Assembly: GCA_026991065.1 (NCBI GenBank) | Contig: JALXCG010000641.1 | Location: 1-13,963 of the forward strand | Direction of reading: 5' to 3' | Length of the DNA stretch: 13,963 nt | From: JALXCG01 sp026991065 [NCBI: Gemmatimonadota bacterium] | Lineage (GTDB): Bacteria; GCA-2686955 | In this document: in pieces, positions 1 to 6,255 of the stretch | Numbering within the stretch: position 1 is the stretch's first letter | Layout: each line of letters begins with the position of its first letter | Program-made: the position numbers and the translations under genes | The notes under the pieces: generated by a model | Told to the model about the DNA's origin: nothing | Databases searched by the model: none | What the model saw: only the letters and a program-made list of their open reading frames with translations

Positions 1-246
1 CCAGTTTGCATGCTCCATCCCCTCGCTGTGATGCAGCTTGATCCCTTCGTTGCGAAGACCTCGCCGAAGGCCTTCCGCGACCGCACGTACTTGTACGTCT
101 GAAAGCGCGCTGCAGATCATCAGGTAGTCCGCAACATTCGAGGCCTCGCCGACTTCGACGACGAGCACATCTTCAGCTTTCTTCTCGAGGGCAAATGTGG
201 CCGCCAGAAGCGCCGTGCGCCGCGCGGTCCGTTCTACTTGAGCCAT
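1..246 (-). CDS. rsfS: Ribosome silencing factor RsfS (Iojap/YbeB), partial
   Basis: The 82 codons visible are the N-terminal part of an RsfS/YbeB protein; the 3' end lies beyond the left edge. This family binds ribosomal protein uL14 and blocks joining of the ribosomal subunits when nutrients are scarce. Recognisable stretches are EKKAEDVLVVEVGEASNVAD followed by YLMICSALSDVQVRAVAEGL, matching the family pattern of a conserved Asp-Tyr, a short beta strand ending in Ser and then a Gln-Val pair leading into a helix; EGMEHANW matches the family's late EG...W segment. The ATG at 246 lies 13 bases inside the end of the upstream LytR_C gene, so the two are probably co-translated. No stop codon is seen in the window and nothing suggests it is broken. 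Family assignment is firm; the C-terminal half cannot be judged. Confidence 0.88.
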   Translation of the reverse strand, partial: MAQVERTARRTALLAATFALEKKAEDVLVVEVGEASNVADYLMICSALSDVQVRAVAEGLRRGLRNEGIKLHHSEGMEHANW

Positions 247-692
247 CGTATCTCCCGGTAGTCTCTTCCCACAATCAGCGCGTAGTCCGCAATCGCATCG
301 GGCTCCTTCTGGAGAATAGCAGCTCGACAACCCAACGCCTCCTGCACGTCCCGAAGCCCGGCGCGATTGCCCTTGAGGTCAATCAAAATGGATTTCCCAT
401 AGCTGAAATCGTCCGCGTTTCCTGTGTGAATCACATCGAAACCTCGATCAAGAAGCCGCGCCTTGATTCTCGCCGCGAGCCCGGCTTCTCCGCAGCCGTT
501 GCGAACTTCAATCAAGGGGCGTGTGTCGATACTCCAACTTGCCGTGTCCTCGGTCACTCGTTTGTCGACGAGATCGACGACTACGCCATAGAGACCGGCC
601 ATGGCCAGTCCGCCCAAAATCGCCATGAGAGATAGAGCGCCTGTAGAGGCAGGGGGTGTTGGCCTGCGCCGGCGCCGTTTTCTTGTTTGCAT
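234..692 (-). CDS. Membrane-anchored LytR C-terminal-domain protein
   Basis: A 152-residue protein with a strongly basic N terminus (KRRRRRP, residues 4-10), one hydrophobic segment at about residues 18-42, and a LytR_C-type domain from about residue 60 to 148 (LIEVRNGCGEAGLAARIKAR, then GFDVIHTGNADDF, and YALIVGRDYREI near the end). The layout predicts a single-pass inner-membrane protein with the domain outside the cytoplasm. LytR_C domains occur at the end of LytR-CpsA-Psr cell-wall ligases and also alone; here the catalytic LCP domain is absent, so it is not a ligase. Its exact role is unknown. It starts 9 bases after the shortened glmU and overlaps rsfS by 13 bases; association of LytR_C proteins with rsfS is something I recall from other genomes. 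No strong Shine-Dalgarno sits directly before the ATG, although GAAGAGG lies within the glmU tail just upstream. Confidence 0.8.
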   Translation of the reverse strand: MQTRKRRRRRPTPPASTGALSLMAILGGLAMAGLYGVVVDLVDKRVTEDTASWSIDTRPLIEVRNGCGEAGLAARIKARLLDRGFDVIHTGNADDFSYGKSILIDLKGNRAGLRDVQEALGCRAAILQKEPDAIADYALIVGRDYREIRWLK

Positions 693-701
693 ACGTCTTA
701 C

Positions 702-1682
702 TTAATCCTCTTCTTGCAAGCGCGAAACCCGGCGAGTCATCGGTGGAATCGCTGTGCCATCATCAACGCGCACATCGTGCAGAACGCTCCCCGCGCCAAT
801 CCTGCAGCCTTCGCCGATGCTGGTGGTTCCGGCCAGGTGCACAAAGGGTTCGATGACGGTGTCGACCCCAATTTCGACACGTTCCTCGATCCACGTGGAG
901 CCCGGCGACTCTATCGTGACGCCAGCGTCCATGAGGGCGGACAGTTTGCGCCGAATCAAGACAGCCCCGGCCTGGGCGAGTTGCTCCCGAGTGTTGATCC
1001 CCAAGAGTTCGTCTGGGTCATCGGTGGGAATCCCATGTACCGTTGCACCTTGACGCACCAGGATGGCGATTGTGTCAGTCAGGTAGGTTTCCCCCTGGGC
1101 ATTCTGATTGCCAAGCGACCCCAAGGCGCTACGCAGGGCTGCCGCACGAAACGCATAGATGCCGCTGTTGATTTCGCCAATTCGGAGTTCCGCCGGGGAA
1201 GCATCGCGGTGCTCAACGATGCCAAGTACCGCTCCGCCGGAGGAGCGAACAATGCGTCCGTAGCCACTCGGGTCGGCAAGATTCGCCGTAAGAATCGTCG
1301 CGTCGGCGGCATGCTGCCGGTGATAGTCCAGCAGCATTTGGTAGGTGGCGGCTCTCACGAGGGGTGCATCGCCAACCGTGACCAGGACCGGTTCATCGCC
1401 AAGCGGCAGCCGTGGCTCGGCACACTGGACGGCATGTCCCGTGCCGTTTTGCTGCTCCTGCATCACAAAACGGACACCCGGTCCAGCCGCGACCTTTTGC
1501 ACAAGGTCCGCCTGGTGCCCCACAACAACGACGTGTTGGGCGATTCCGCCTCCACGCAGCGCGCGGAGTACCCACTCGATCAAGGAATAGCCGGCAATAC
1601 CATGCAAGACCTTTGCTTGCCGTGAGCGCATGCGGGTTCCCAGCCCGGCGGCAAGAATAACGGATACCGTAGAATCTATCAT
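702..1682 (-). CDS. glmU: Short GlmU: UDP-GlcNAc pyrophosphorylase domain, acetyltransferase domain missing
   Basis: A 326-residue protein matching the N-terminal uridylyltransferase half of bifunctional GlmU, which joins UTP and GlcNAc-1-phosphate to give UDP-GlcNAc for peptidoglycan and LPS. Visible motifs: LAAGLGTRM with a following Lys (residues 10-24), QNGTGHAV (78-85), VGDAPL with the catalytic Asp105, PSGYGRIVR (138-146), EINSGIYAF (170-178), NAQGETYLTD (194-203) and the metal-binding Asn230. Residues about 255-312 form a few left-handed beta-helix turns (IEERVEIGVDTVIEPF, IGEGCRIGAGSVLHDV). It then stops, about 130 residues short of the usual ~456, so the acetyl-CoA domain with its conserved His, Lys and Tyr is absent. 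The LytR_C gene begins 9 bases later, leaving no room for a frameshifted C terminus. The ATG overlaps the panC stop as ATGA. Symbol given by homology; it may be monofunctional. Confidence 0.85.
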   Translation of the reverse strand: MIDSTVSVILAAGLGTRMRSRQAKVLHGIAGYSLIEWVLRALRGGGIAQHVVVVGHQADLVQKVAAGPGVRFVMQEQQNGTGHAVQCAEPRLPLGDEPVLVTVGDAPLVRAATYQMLLDYHRQHAADATILTANLADPSGYGRIVRSSGGAVLGIVEHRDASPAELRIGEINSGIYAFRAAALRSALGSLGNQNAQGETYLTDTIAILVRQGATVHGIPTDDPDELLGINTREQLAQAGAVLIRRKLSALMDAGVTIESPGSTWIEERVEIGVDTVIEPFVHLAGTTSIGEGCRIGAGSVLHDVRVDDGTAIPPMTRRVSRLQEED

Positions 1683-2536
1683 GATTGAGACTGTTCTATT
1701 GTGACTACTCGGTTATCGATCAGACGGGTAACGCCGACACGGGCGGCAACCGCTAACAGGACTTCGCCCTCCAACTGCGGTACAACTGCAAGGTCACTGG
1801 CGCGGAGAACATCTGCGTAGACGGGGGAAATCCCCGGCGATTCTTCCAAGATTCGGCTCATCGCCATTCGCACCATCTCCGCCCGCCGCTCCCCCCGAAC
1901 AATTGCGTTGGCCCCCTCATCGAGTGCACGAGTCAACGCAAGTGCTTGAGTCTTCTCTTCCGGACTCAGGCGAGCATTGCGACTGCTCATCGCCAACCCA
2001 CTCGGCTCGCGCACAATCGGCCCCCCAACAATGTGCACGCCCAAGCCGAGATCTTCGTTGACTCGACGCACAATCTGCAACTGCTGAAAATCCTTTTGTC
2101 CAAAAACCGCCACGGTCGGACGAACCAAAGAAAAAAGGCGCGTGACTACGGTTGCAACGCCGTCGAAATGCCCTGGGCGCGTTGCCCCGCAGAGCCTCTG
2201 CGTCAAGGGACCTTCCACATGAACTCGAGTAGCGGCGCCCGGGGGATAAAACTCCTCCGCCGACGGAACAAATGCGAGATCCACACCGCGCCGGCGGAGT
2301 TTCTCCAGGTCTCCGCGTTCGTCTCGCGGGTAGGTCTCCAGGTCTTCTCCCGGACCAAACTGCAAAGGATTGACGAAGATCGACACAACCACACGATTTG
2401 CAAGCTTGGCGGCCAGATCCACCAATGAAAGATGGCCTTCGTGAAGGAACCCCATGGTGGGGACAAAGCCAATGCGCTGAGCGCCCATCTCCTTCCGGGC
2501 ACTGACAAGATCGGGCACATTCCGCACGACCCTCAT
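1679..2536 (-). CDS. panC: Pantothenate synthetase (pantoate--beta-alanine ligase)
   Basis: PanC condenses pantoate with beta-alanine using ATP through a pantoyl-adenylate intermediate, the last step of vitamin B5 synthesis, in the cytoplasm. The 285-residue length is normal. Signature motifs are complete: FVPTMGFLHEGHLSL (residues 24-38, with the HxGH nucleotide-binding site at 32-35), FVNPLQFGPGEDLETYPR (54-71), GHFDGVATVV (122-131), FGQKDFQQLQ (145-154) and the KMSKS-like SGLAMSSRN (179-187). The ATG overlaps the panB stop as ATGA and has GGAGG four bases upstream of it. It lies directly after panB, so both dedicated pantothenate enzymes are co-transcribed. No missing residue or oddity seen. 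Confidence 0.97.
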   Translation of the reverse strand: MRVVRNVPDLVSARKEMGAQRIGFVPTMGFLHEGHLSLVDLAAKLANRVVVSIFVNPLQFGPGEDLETYPRDERGDLEKLRRRGVDLAFVPSAEEFYPPGAATRVHVEGPLTQRLCGATRPGHFDGVATVVTRLFSLVRPTVAVFGQKDFQQLQIVRRVNEDLGLGVHIVGGPIVREPSGLAMSSRNARLSPEEKTQALALTRALDEGANAIVRGERRAEMVRMAMSRILEESPGISPVYADVLRASDLAVVPQLEGEVLLAVAARVGVTRLIDNRVVTIEQSQS

Positions 2537-3390
2537 TGCGCCTCCGTCGTTTTCTCGCTGGTGCGGGGCGCGGGATCGGTCGTTTCAACGCCATAGCTGT
2601 GCTCGGGACCTGGGAATCGCCCATCAAGGACCTCTTCGATGTAGTTTCCTACCGCCCCCCTGATCACGCCGGCCAGACTGGCGTAACGTTTCACGAAGCG
2701 AAGTTCAAACTCCTCGAAGATACCCAACATGTCCTGCAGAACAAGAACCTGCCCATCGCACTGAGGACCAGCGCCAATGCCAATGGTTGGAATGGAGAGA
2801 GTCTCGGTCACCCTGGCAGCGACAACTGAGTGGACCTTCTCCAATACCACTGCAAACGCCCCCGCCTCCTCCAGTGCCAAGGCACCCCGCAGAATCTCGT
2901 CGGCACTTTCCGCCGTGCGCCCTTGCAGCCGGTAGCCACCAAAACGGTGAATCGATTGAGGAGTCAGACCCACATGGCCCATCACTGGTATGCCGGCACG
3001 CACAATCGCAGCAACTCGGTCCGCGAACTCCTCGCCACCTTCAAGCTTGACCGCTCCGCACCCTCCTTGGGCCATGAGTTGACAGGCGGAATCGACCGCC
3101 TGCTCGACCGATGCCTGGTAGGATCCAAAAGGCAGATCTCCCACAACCAGGCAGCGACGAGGCTGCGCCGTCACACATCGCGTGTGATAGATCATCTCAT
3201 CGAGCGTAACCCCCAGCGTGGTAGAACGCCCCTGCACCACCATGCCGACCGAATCTCCCACCAGAATCATGTCGATACCGGCCTGGTCCACCAGCCCCGC
3301 AAACAGGTGGTCGTAGGCCGTCAGCATTGTGATCCTGTGGCCCTTCTGCTTCTTGCGGCGAATGCTTGTTGCGGTGACCGGTTTCATCAT
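2533..3390 (-). CDS. panB: 3-methyl-2-oxobutanoate hydroxymethyltransferase
   Basis: PanB transfers a hydroxymethyl group from 5,10-methylene-tetrahydrofolate to alpha-ketoisovalerate, giving ketopantoate, the first committed step to pantothenate. The 285-residue length is slightly longer than the usual ~265 because of a hydrophilic tail (about residues 262-285). Conserved features are TAYD (24-27), GDSVGM with metal ligand Asp46, GDLPFGSY with metal ligand Asp85, KLEGG (115-119), GHVGLTPQ (138-145), the Glu184 that aligns with the catalytic Glu of the usual LECVP (here LEKVH), and GIGAGPQCDGQVLVLQDMLG (204-223). Its folate cofactor links it to the folB and folK genes upstream in the same block. 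The ATG overlaps the dck stop as ATGA; Met2 is an alternative start. Confidence 0.97.
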   Translation of the reverse strand: MMKPVTATSIRRKKQKGHRITMLTAYDHLFAGLVDQAGIDMILVGDSVGMVVQGRSTTLGVTLDEMIYHTRCVTAQPRRCLVVGDLPFGSYQASVEQAVDSACQLMAQGGCGAVKLEGGEEFADRVAAIVRAGIPVMGHVGLTPQSIHRFGGYRLQGRTAESADEILRGALALEEAGAFAVVLEKVHSVVAARVTETLSIPTIGIGAGPQCDGQVLVLQDMLGIFEEFELRFVKRYASLAGVIRGAVGNYIEEVLDGRFPGPEHSYGVETTDPAPRTSEKTTEAQ

Positions 3391-4088
3391 GATTGCGACT
3401 CGACAGAGTTCCCCGGCTCATCCGGAGAGTCGTCGGGGTCCCTTGTGTCATCGACGCAGGGAACGTAGTACCTCGTCCCGTTGGCTCCGGCCAGGATCTC
3501 TCGAACCAAGTCTTGGAAATGGGCTGGATTTGCCACGAAATCGATGTGATCCGTGTTCACAACGAGCAGCGGCGTACTGGAGTAGTGGAAGAAAAAGTAG
3601 TTGTAGGCTTCGTTTAGCCGCTGGATATAGTCGCGATCCATGGAGCGTTCGAACTCACGGTCTCGTTTCTTGATGCGCGCCATGAGCACGTCCGTGCTTG
3701 CCTGCAGATAGATCACCAGGTCGGGCGAAACAATCCGATCGGCGAGCGCGTTGTGAACGCTGTCGTAGAGAGCCAGTTCGTCATCATCAAGATTCAGACA
3801 CGCAAATATCCGGTCCTTGGCGAAAAGATAGTCGGAGACCGTGTAGTGCTCGTACAGACCTGGTGCGCGGACTTTATCTTGCTGCCGAAAGCGAGACAAC
3901 AGGAAATAGATCTGGGTTTGGAAGCGAAAAGCCTCGGAGTCACGATAAAACCTGGCCAGAAATGGGTTCTCCTCCACCTCCTCGCGAACAATCTCGGCGC
4001 CGAGTTCCTTGCCCAGCATCTCGGCCATGGTGGTCTTTCCAGCTCCGATCACGCCTTCGACGACTATGTAGGCAGCTGTCTTCAACAC
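3387..4088 (-). CDS. Deoxynucleoside kinase (dCK/dGK family)
   Basis: A P-loop kinase of the deoxynucleoside kinase family, which phosphorylates deoxyadenosine, deoxyguanosine or deoxycytidine for salvage. With the GTG start chosen here it has 233 residues. Motifs: EGVIGAGKTT (11-20, Walker A), EEVEENPFLARFY (37-49), VSDYLFAKDRIFA (84-96, containing the DR pair expected in the substrate site), DLVIYLQASTDVLMARIKKR (123-142), and the LID region RIKKRDREFE (138-147). The acidic, low-complexity tail (VDDTRDPDDSPDEPG) is not part of the fold. An ATG at 4151 would extend the protein 21 residues but puts 70 bases inside folK; GTG at 4088 has GGAGAG at 4097-4102 with 8-base spacing, and a TTG at 4085 would give a TTGA overlap with the folK stop. 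Substrate preference cannot be read from sequence alone. Confidence 0.9.
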   Translation of the reverse strand: MLKTAAYIVVEGVIGAGKTTMAEMLGKELGAEIVREEVEENPFLARFYRDSEAFRFQTQIYFLLSRFRQQDKVRAPGLYEHYTVSDYLFAKDRIFACLNLDDDELALYDSVHNALADRIVSPDLVIYLQASTDVLMARIKKRDREFERSMDRDYIQRLNEAYNYFFFHYSSTPLLVVNTDHIDFVANPAHFQDLVREILAGANGTRYYVPCVDDTRDPDDSPDEPGNSVESQS

Positions 4089-4609
4089 GTCCGCGACTCT
4101 CCAATCCAGGGAAATGGTCCCTGGCGCCAAACCGGTGGATGCGCTGGACATTGGGCCAGCAACTGCTCGATGCTGCGGCCAAGGGTCGGATGGTGCGCCC
4201 GAGGTGCAACCTCCGCGAGAGGCTCCAGGACAAAGCGCCTATGCGCCAATTCCCGATGTGGCACCTGGATCCAAGGATCGACGACCACTTGATCTCCTCT
4301 TTCGCCGTACATCAGCAGATCAATGTCTATCTCGCGGGGGTGCCAATGAGGCCGAATTCGCCTTCCAAGCGTTCGCTCCACGGCTTTGAAAAGCGTCAGG
4401 AGTTCATCTGGCGCAAGGCTGGAGCGCCCGCAGAACGCCGCATTGAGAAAATCGGGTTGATCGACAAAGCCTACGGCTGCGGAGCCGTACAGGGATGAGA
4501 CCGACTCGATCCTGCAGTCTGACCGCTGCACAACCAAGCAAACCGCGCCCACGAGACGCGCCTCGCGATCTCCCAGATTCGACCCCAGTCCGGCCATGAA
4601 GCGGGTCAC
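4082..4609 (-). CDS. folK: 6-hydroxymethyl-7,8-dihydropterin pyrophosphokinase
   Basis: HPPK transfers pyrophosphate from ATP to 6-hydroxymethyl-7,8-dihydropterin, the step before dihydropteroate synthase in folate synthesis. The protein is 175 residues, normal for the family. Motifs: GLGSNLGDRE (7-16), DFLNAAF (53-59), and the signature RIRPHWHPREIDIDLLMYG (84-102) carrying the two Mg-binding aspartates Asp95 and Asp97; the usual GPR before the aspartates is HPR here. VPHRELAHRRFVLEPLAEVA (116-135) is the typical C-terminal motif. The start is GTG overlapping the folB stop as GTGA, with AAGGAG 10 bases upstream (4620-4625); ATG at codon 5 is the alternative. It follows folB, the enzyme making its substrate. 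Confidence 0.95.
   Translation of the reverse strand: MTRFMAGLGSNLGDREARLVGAVCLVVQRSDCRIESVSSLYGSAAVGFVDQPDFLNAAFCGRSSLAPDELLTLFKAVERTLGRRIRPHWHPREIDIDLLMYGERGDQVVVDPWIQVPHRELAHRRFVLEPLAEVAPRAHHPTLGRSIEQLLAQCPAHPPVWRQGPFPWIGESRTC
4097..4102 (-). promoter_or_regulatory. Shine-Dalgarno deciding the deoxynucleoside kinase start
   Basis: GGAGAG on the minus strand, 8 bases upstream of the GTG at 4088 and inside the last codons of folK. It supports a GTG (or the adjacent TTG) start over the in-frame ATG at 4151. Confidence 0.55.
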
Positions 4610-4998
4610 GGGTGCGGCACTCCTTCTCCTCCAACAGACACCTCCGCGGCGCCGACCTCCCCCCCCACCGGAGGTCCTGGCTTGGCACAGGCAACGCGCA
4701 ACTCCCGCACCTCGGGAAAAGTCTCTCTGACACGCTGATATAACTCCACAGCGAGTGTCTCCAACAGCAGGTAGGGCTTTTCACCCGCCACCGTGCGAGC
4801 CAATTGATAGATGGCCGCGTAGTCCACCGTGGCCCCCAATTCATCAGCGGTACGGCCATTCCGATCCAAAGGCAAGTCGAGGCGAAAGGAGAGATCCGCC
4901 AGGATGGTGCGCGGTACGGAACGCTCTTCCGTGCCAACGCCGATGCGCGGAGTCAAGCGAACTTCTCGCAGTCGAATCTGGGCCTCGATGGTCGCCAT
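4606..4998 (-). CDS. folB: Dihydroneopterin aldolase
   Basis: FolB splits dihydroneopterin into 6-hydroxymethyl-dihydropterin and glycolaldehyde, feeding FolK next door. The 130-residue protein has the expected GVGTEERSVPR with the conserved Glu (residues 20-30), TVDYAAIYQLARTVAGEKP (57-75), YLLLETLAVELYQRV (76-90), and ACAKPGPP (103-110) containing the catalytic Lys. The frame is open for another 140 codons upstream, but those codons overlap dapL and read as low-complexity out-of-frame sequence, so I start at the ATG at 4998, which overlaps the dapL stop by one base (TGATG). No Shine-Dalgarno is visible before it, consistent with reliance on coupled translation. The C terminus is Gly/Pro rich. 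Confidence 0.93.
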   Translation of the reverse strand: MATIEAQIRLREVRLTPRIGVGTEERSVPRTILADLSFRLDLPLDRNGRTADELGATVDYAAIYQLARTVAGEKPYLLLETLAVELYQRVRETFPEVRELRVACAKPGPPVGGEVGAAEVSVGGEGVPHP

Positions 4999-6155
4999 CA
5001 ACGCCGGCCCAGTCGATCGCAAGCTTGCGCAATGCGCTCCTCGGAATCCGTGAATGCAAGCCTTACATAGCCTTCCCCCGCTGGCGCCAATCCCGATCCC
5101 GGTGTCATCACAACTCCGCTTTCCCGCAAGACCCGACGGCAGAACTCGACCGAGCTTTCTTCCGTTGGAACACGGGCCCACACATAGAAGGTGCCATCCG
5201 GTGGCGTGACGCGCCACCCCGCCGCGCGCAATCCGCCGACCAGTAGATCCCGGCGCCGGCGGTAGATTTCGAGCAGTGGGGGAATGAGTTCCTCGGCGCG
5301 ATTGAGGGCCTCGGCGGCAGCGTGCTGAGCGACCAAGAACACTCCCGTGTCGACATTGGATTTCACGCGTGCCAAGGCAGCAATCACGGATTCCGACCCG
5401 ACCGCGAATCCGATTCTCCAACCGCACATGCTGAATGTCTTCGAGAGGGAGTGCAATTCAACGACGGCCGCGTCAGGATCCACGCCAGCCAGAACCGATG
5501 GTGCTGGCCTGCCGGTATAGGAGATCTCCAGATAGGGCGCGTCATGACACAGAACGATTTCACGCTCGCGCGCCCAAGCAACCGCTGTACGCAGGAACGA
5601 GGCCGGTGCGGCAGCCCCCGTGGGGTTATTCGGATAGTTCATGTGGAACAATCCGGCACGTTCGGCAATCGCCGCCGGTACATCCTCAAGGCGAGGCAGA
5701 AAAGCGTTGCTCTCAAGCAACGGCACGCCCACCGGTTCAGTACCGGAAAGGACGGCCGAAGCGCGATAGGCGGGGTAGCCCGGCTCGGTAAAAAGCAGCG
5801 CCTGGCCAGGATCCAGAAGCGCGAGAGGAAGATGCGCGATCGCGTCCTTGGCACCGAGCAGAGGCAATACCTGGCGACTGGGATCAACCGTTACACCGAA
5901 ACGGCGGTCCATGTAGCTCGCAACCGCTTCGCGGAAGTCCCACAGTCCCGCGCCGAACGGATAACGATGATTGGCCGGGTCATCCAGAGCGTGCTTCGCT
6001 CGTTCGACAATTGGGGCCGGGGTGGGAATATCCGGATCACCGACACCCAGATCGATCACGATCTTGCCGGCAGCCGCTGTCTCCTTGGCCAACCTTTGGA
6101 TCTCGGCAAAGACATAGACCGGTAAAGCTCGCAGACGTTCGTTTAGGCGATCCGT
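4998..6155 (-). CDS. dapL: LL-diaminopimelate aminotransferase-type PLP enzyme
   Basis: A fold-type I aminotransferase closely resembling the DapL branch, which turns tetrahydrodipicolinate directly into LL-diaminopimelate for lysine and peptidoglycan. With the start chosen here it has 385 residues. Motifs (this numbering): LPVYVFAEIQ (11-20), IDLGVGDPDIPTP (34-46), YPFGAGLWDFREAVASYM (65-82), GAKDAIAHLPLAL (101-113), NYPNNPTG (173-180), CHDAPYLEISY (203-213), HSLSKTFSMCGWRIGFAVG (235-253) with the PLP Lys239, and YVRLAF near the end. Start problem: the only standard start codons upstream are TTG 6206 and GTG 6188, neither with a Shine-Dalgarno and both in or before a hairpin, whereas AAAAGGAG (6163-6170) sits 7 bases before an ACG at 6155, exactly where family members begin. 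The ACG start is inference; TTG 6206 (402 residues) is the conventional alternative. Other aminotransferase specificities are possible. Confidence 0.86.
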   Translation of the reverse strand, partial: TDRLNERLRALPVYVFAEIQRLAKETAAAGKIVIDLGVGDPDIPTPAPIVERAKHALDDPANHRYPFGAGLWDFREAVASYMDRRFGVTVDPSRQVLPLLGAKDAIAHLPLALLDPGQALLFTEPGYPAYRASAVLSGTEPVGVPLLESNAFLPRLEDVPAAIAERAGLFHMNYPNNPTGAAAPASFLRTAVAWAREREIVLCHDAPYLEISYTGRPAPSVLAGVDPDAAVVELHSLSKTFSMCGWRIGFAVGSESVIAALARVKSNVDTGVFLVAQHAAAEALNRAEELIPPLLEIYRRRRDLLVGGLRAAGWRVTPPDGTFYVWARVPTEESSVEFCRRVLRESGVVMTPGSGLAPAGEGYVRLAFTDSEERIAQACDRLGRR

Positions 6156-6162
6156 GGGTCTT

Positions 6163-6170
6163 CTCCTTTT
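6163..6170 (-). promoter_or_regulatory. Strong Shine-Dalgarno before a probable ACG start of dapL
   Basis: AAAAGGAG on the minus strand, followed after 7 bases by ACG at 6153-6155. No ATG, GTG or TTG lies at a suitable distance in the dapL frame. This is the best ribosome-binding site in the groL-dapL gap. Confidence 0.55.
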
Positions 6171-6176
6171 AATAAG

Positions 6177-6195
6177 GTGCTCATGCACCGAGCAC
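6177..6195 (-). other. Inverted repeat between groL and dapL with two alternative folds
   Basis: On the minus strand GTGCTC (6190-6195) pairs perfectly with GAGCAC (6177-6182) around a 7-base loop. Overlapping it, GGTGC (6185-6189) can instead pair with GCACC (6176-6180) around ATGA. The sequence then runs CTTATTAAAAGGAG. It could be a weak terminator after groL, a processing site or a translation control element for dapL; the T-run is too poor to call a terminator. Confidence 0.4.
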
Positions 6196-6255
6196 TGTCG
6201 TTGCAATCTTCAAGATGGCCTCCGCAAGAGCACCAGGCACTGAGCAGGCCTCCCA

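Noticed and set aside
687-1625. 312-codon plus-strand frame opposite glmU
   Set aside because: It is antisense to a gene with full uridylyltransferase motifs; its translation matches no family and is explained by high GC codon bias.
4606-5427. Long 273-codon form of folB
   Set aside because: The first 143 codons overlap dapL in another frame and have no folate-enzyme features; the 130-residue form from ATG 4998 matches the family length.
5322-6125. 267-codon plus-strand frame opposite dapL
   Set aside because: Antisense shadow of the aminotransferase; no domain recognised.
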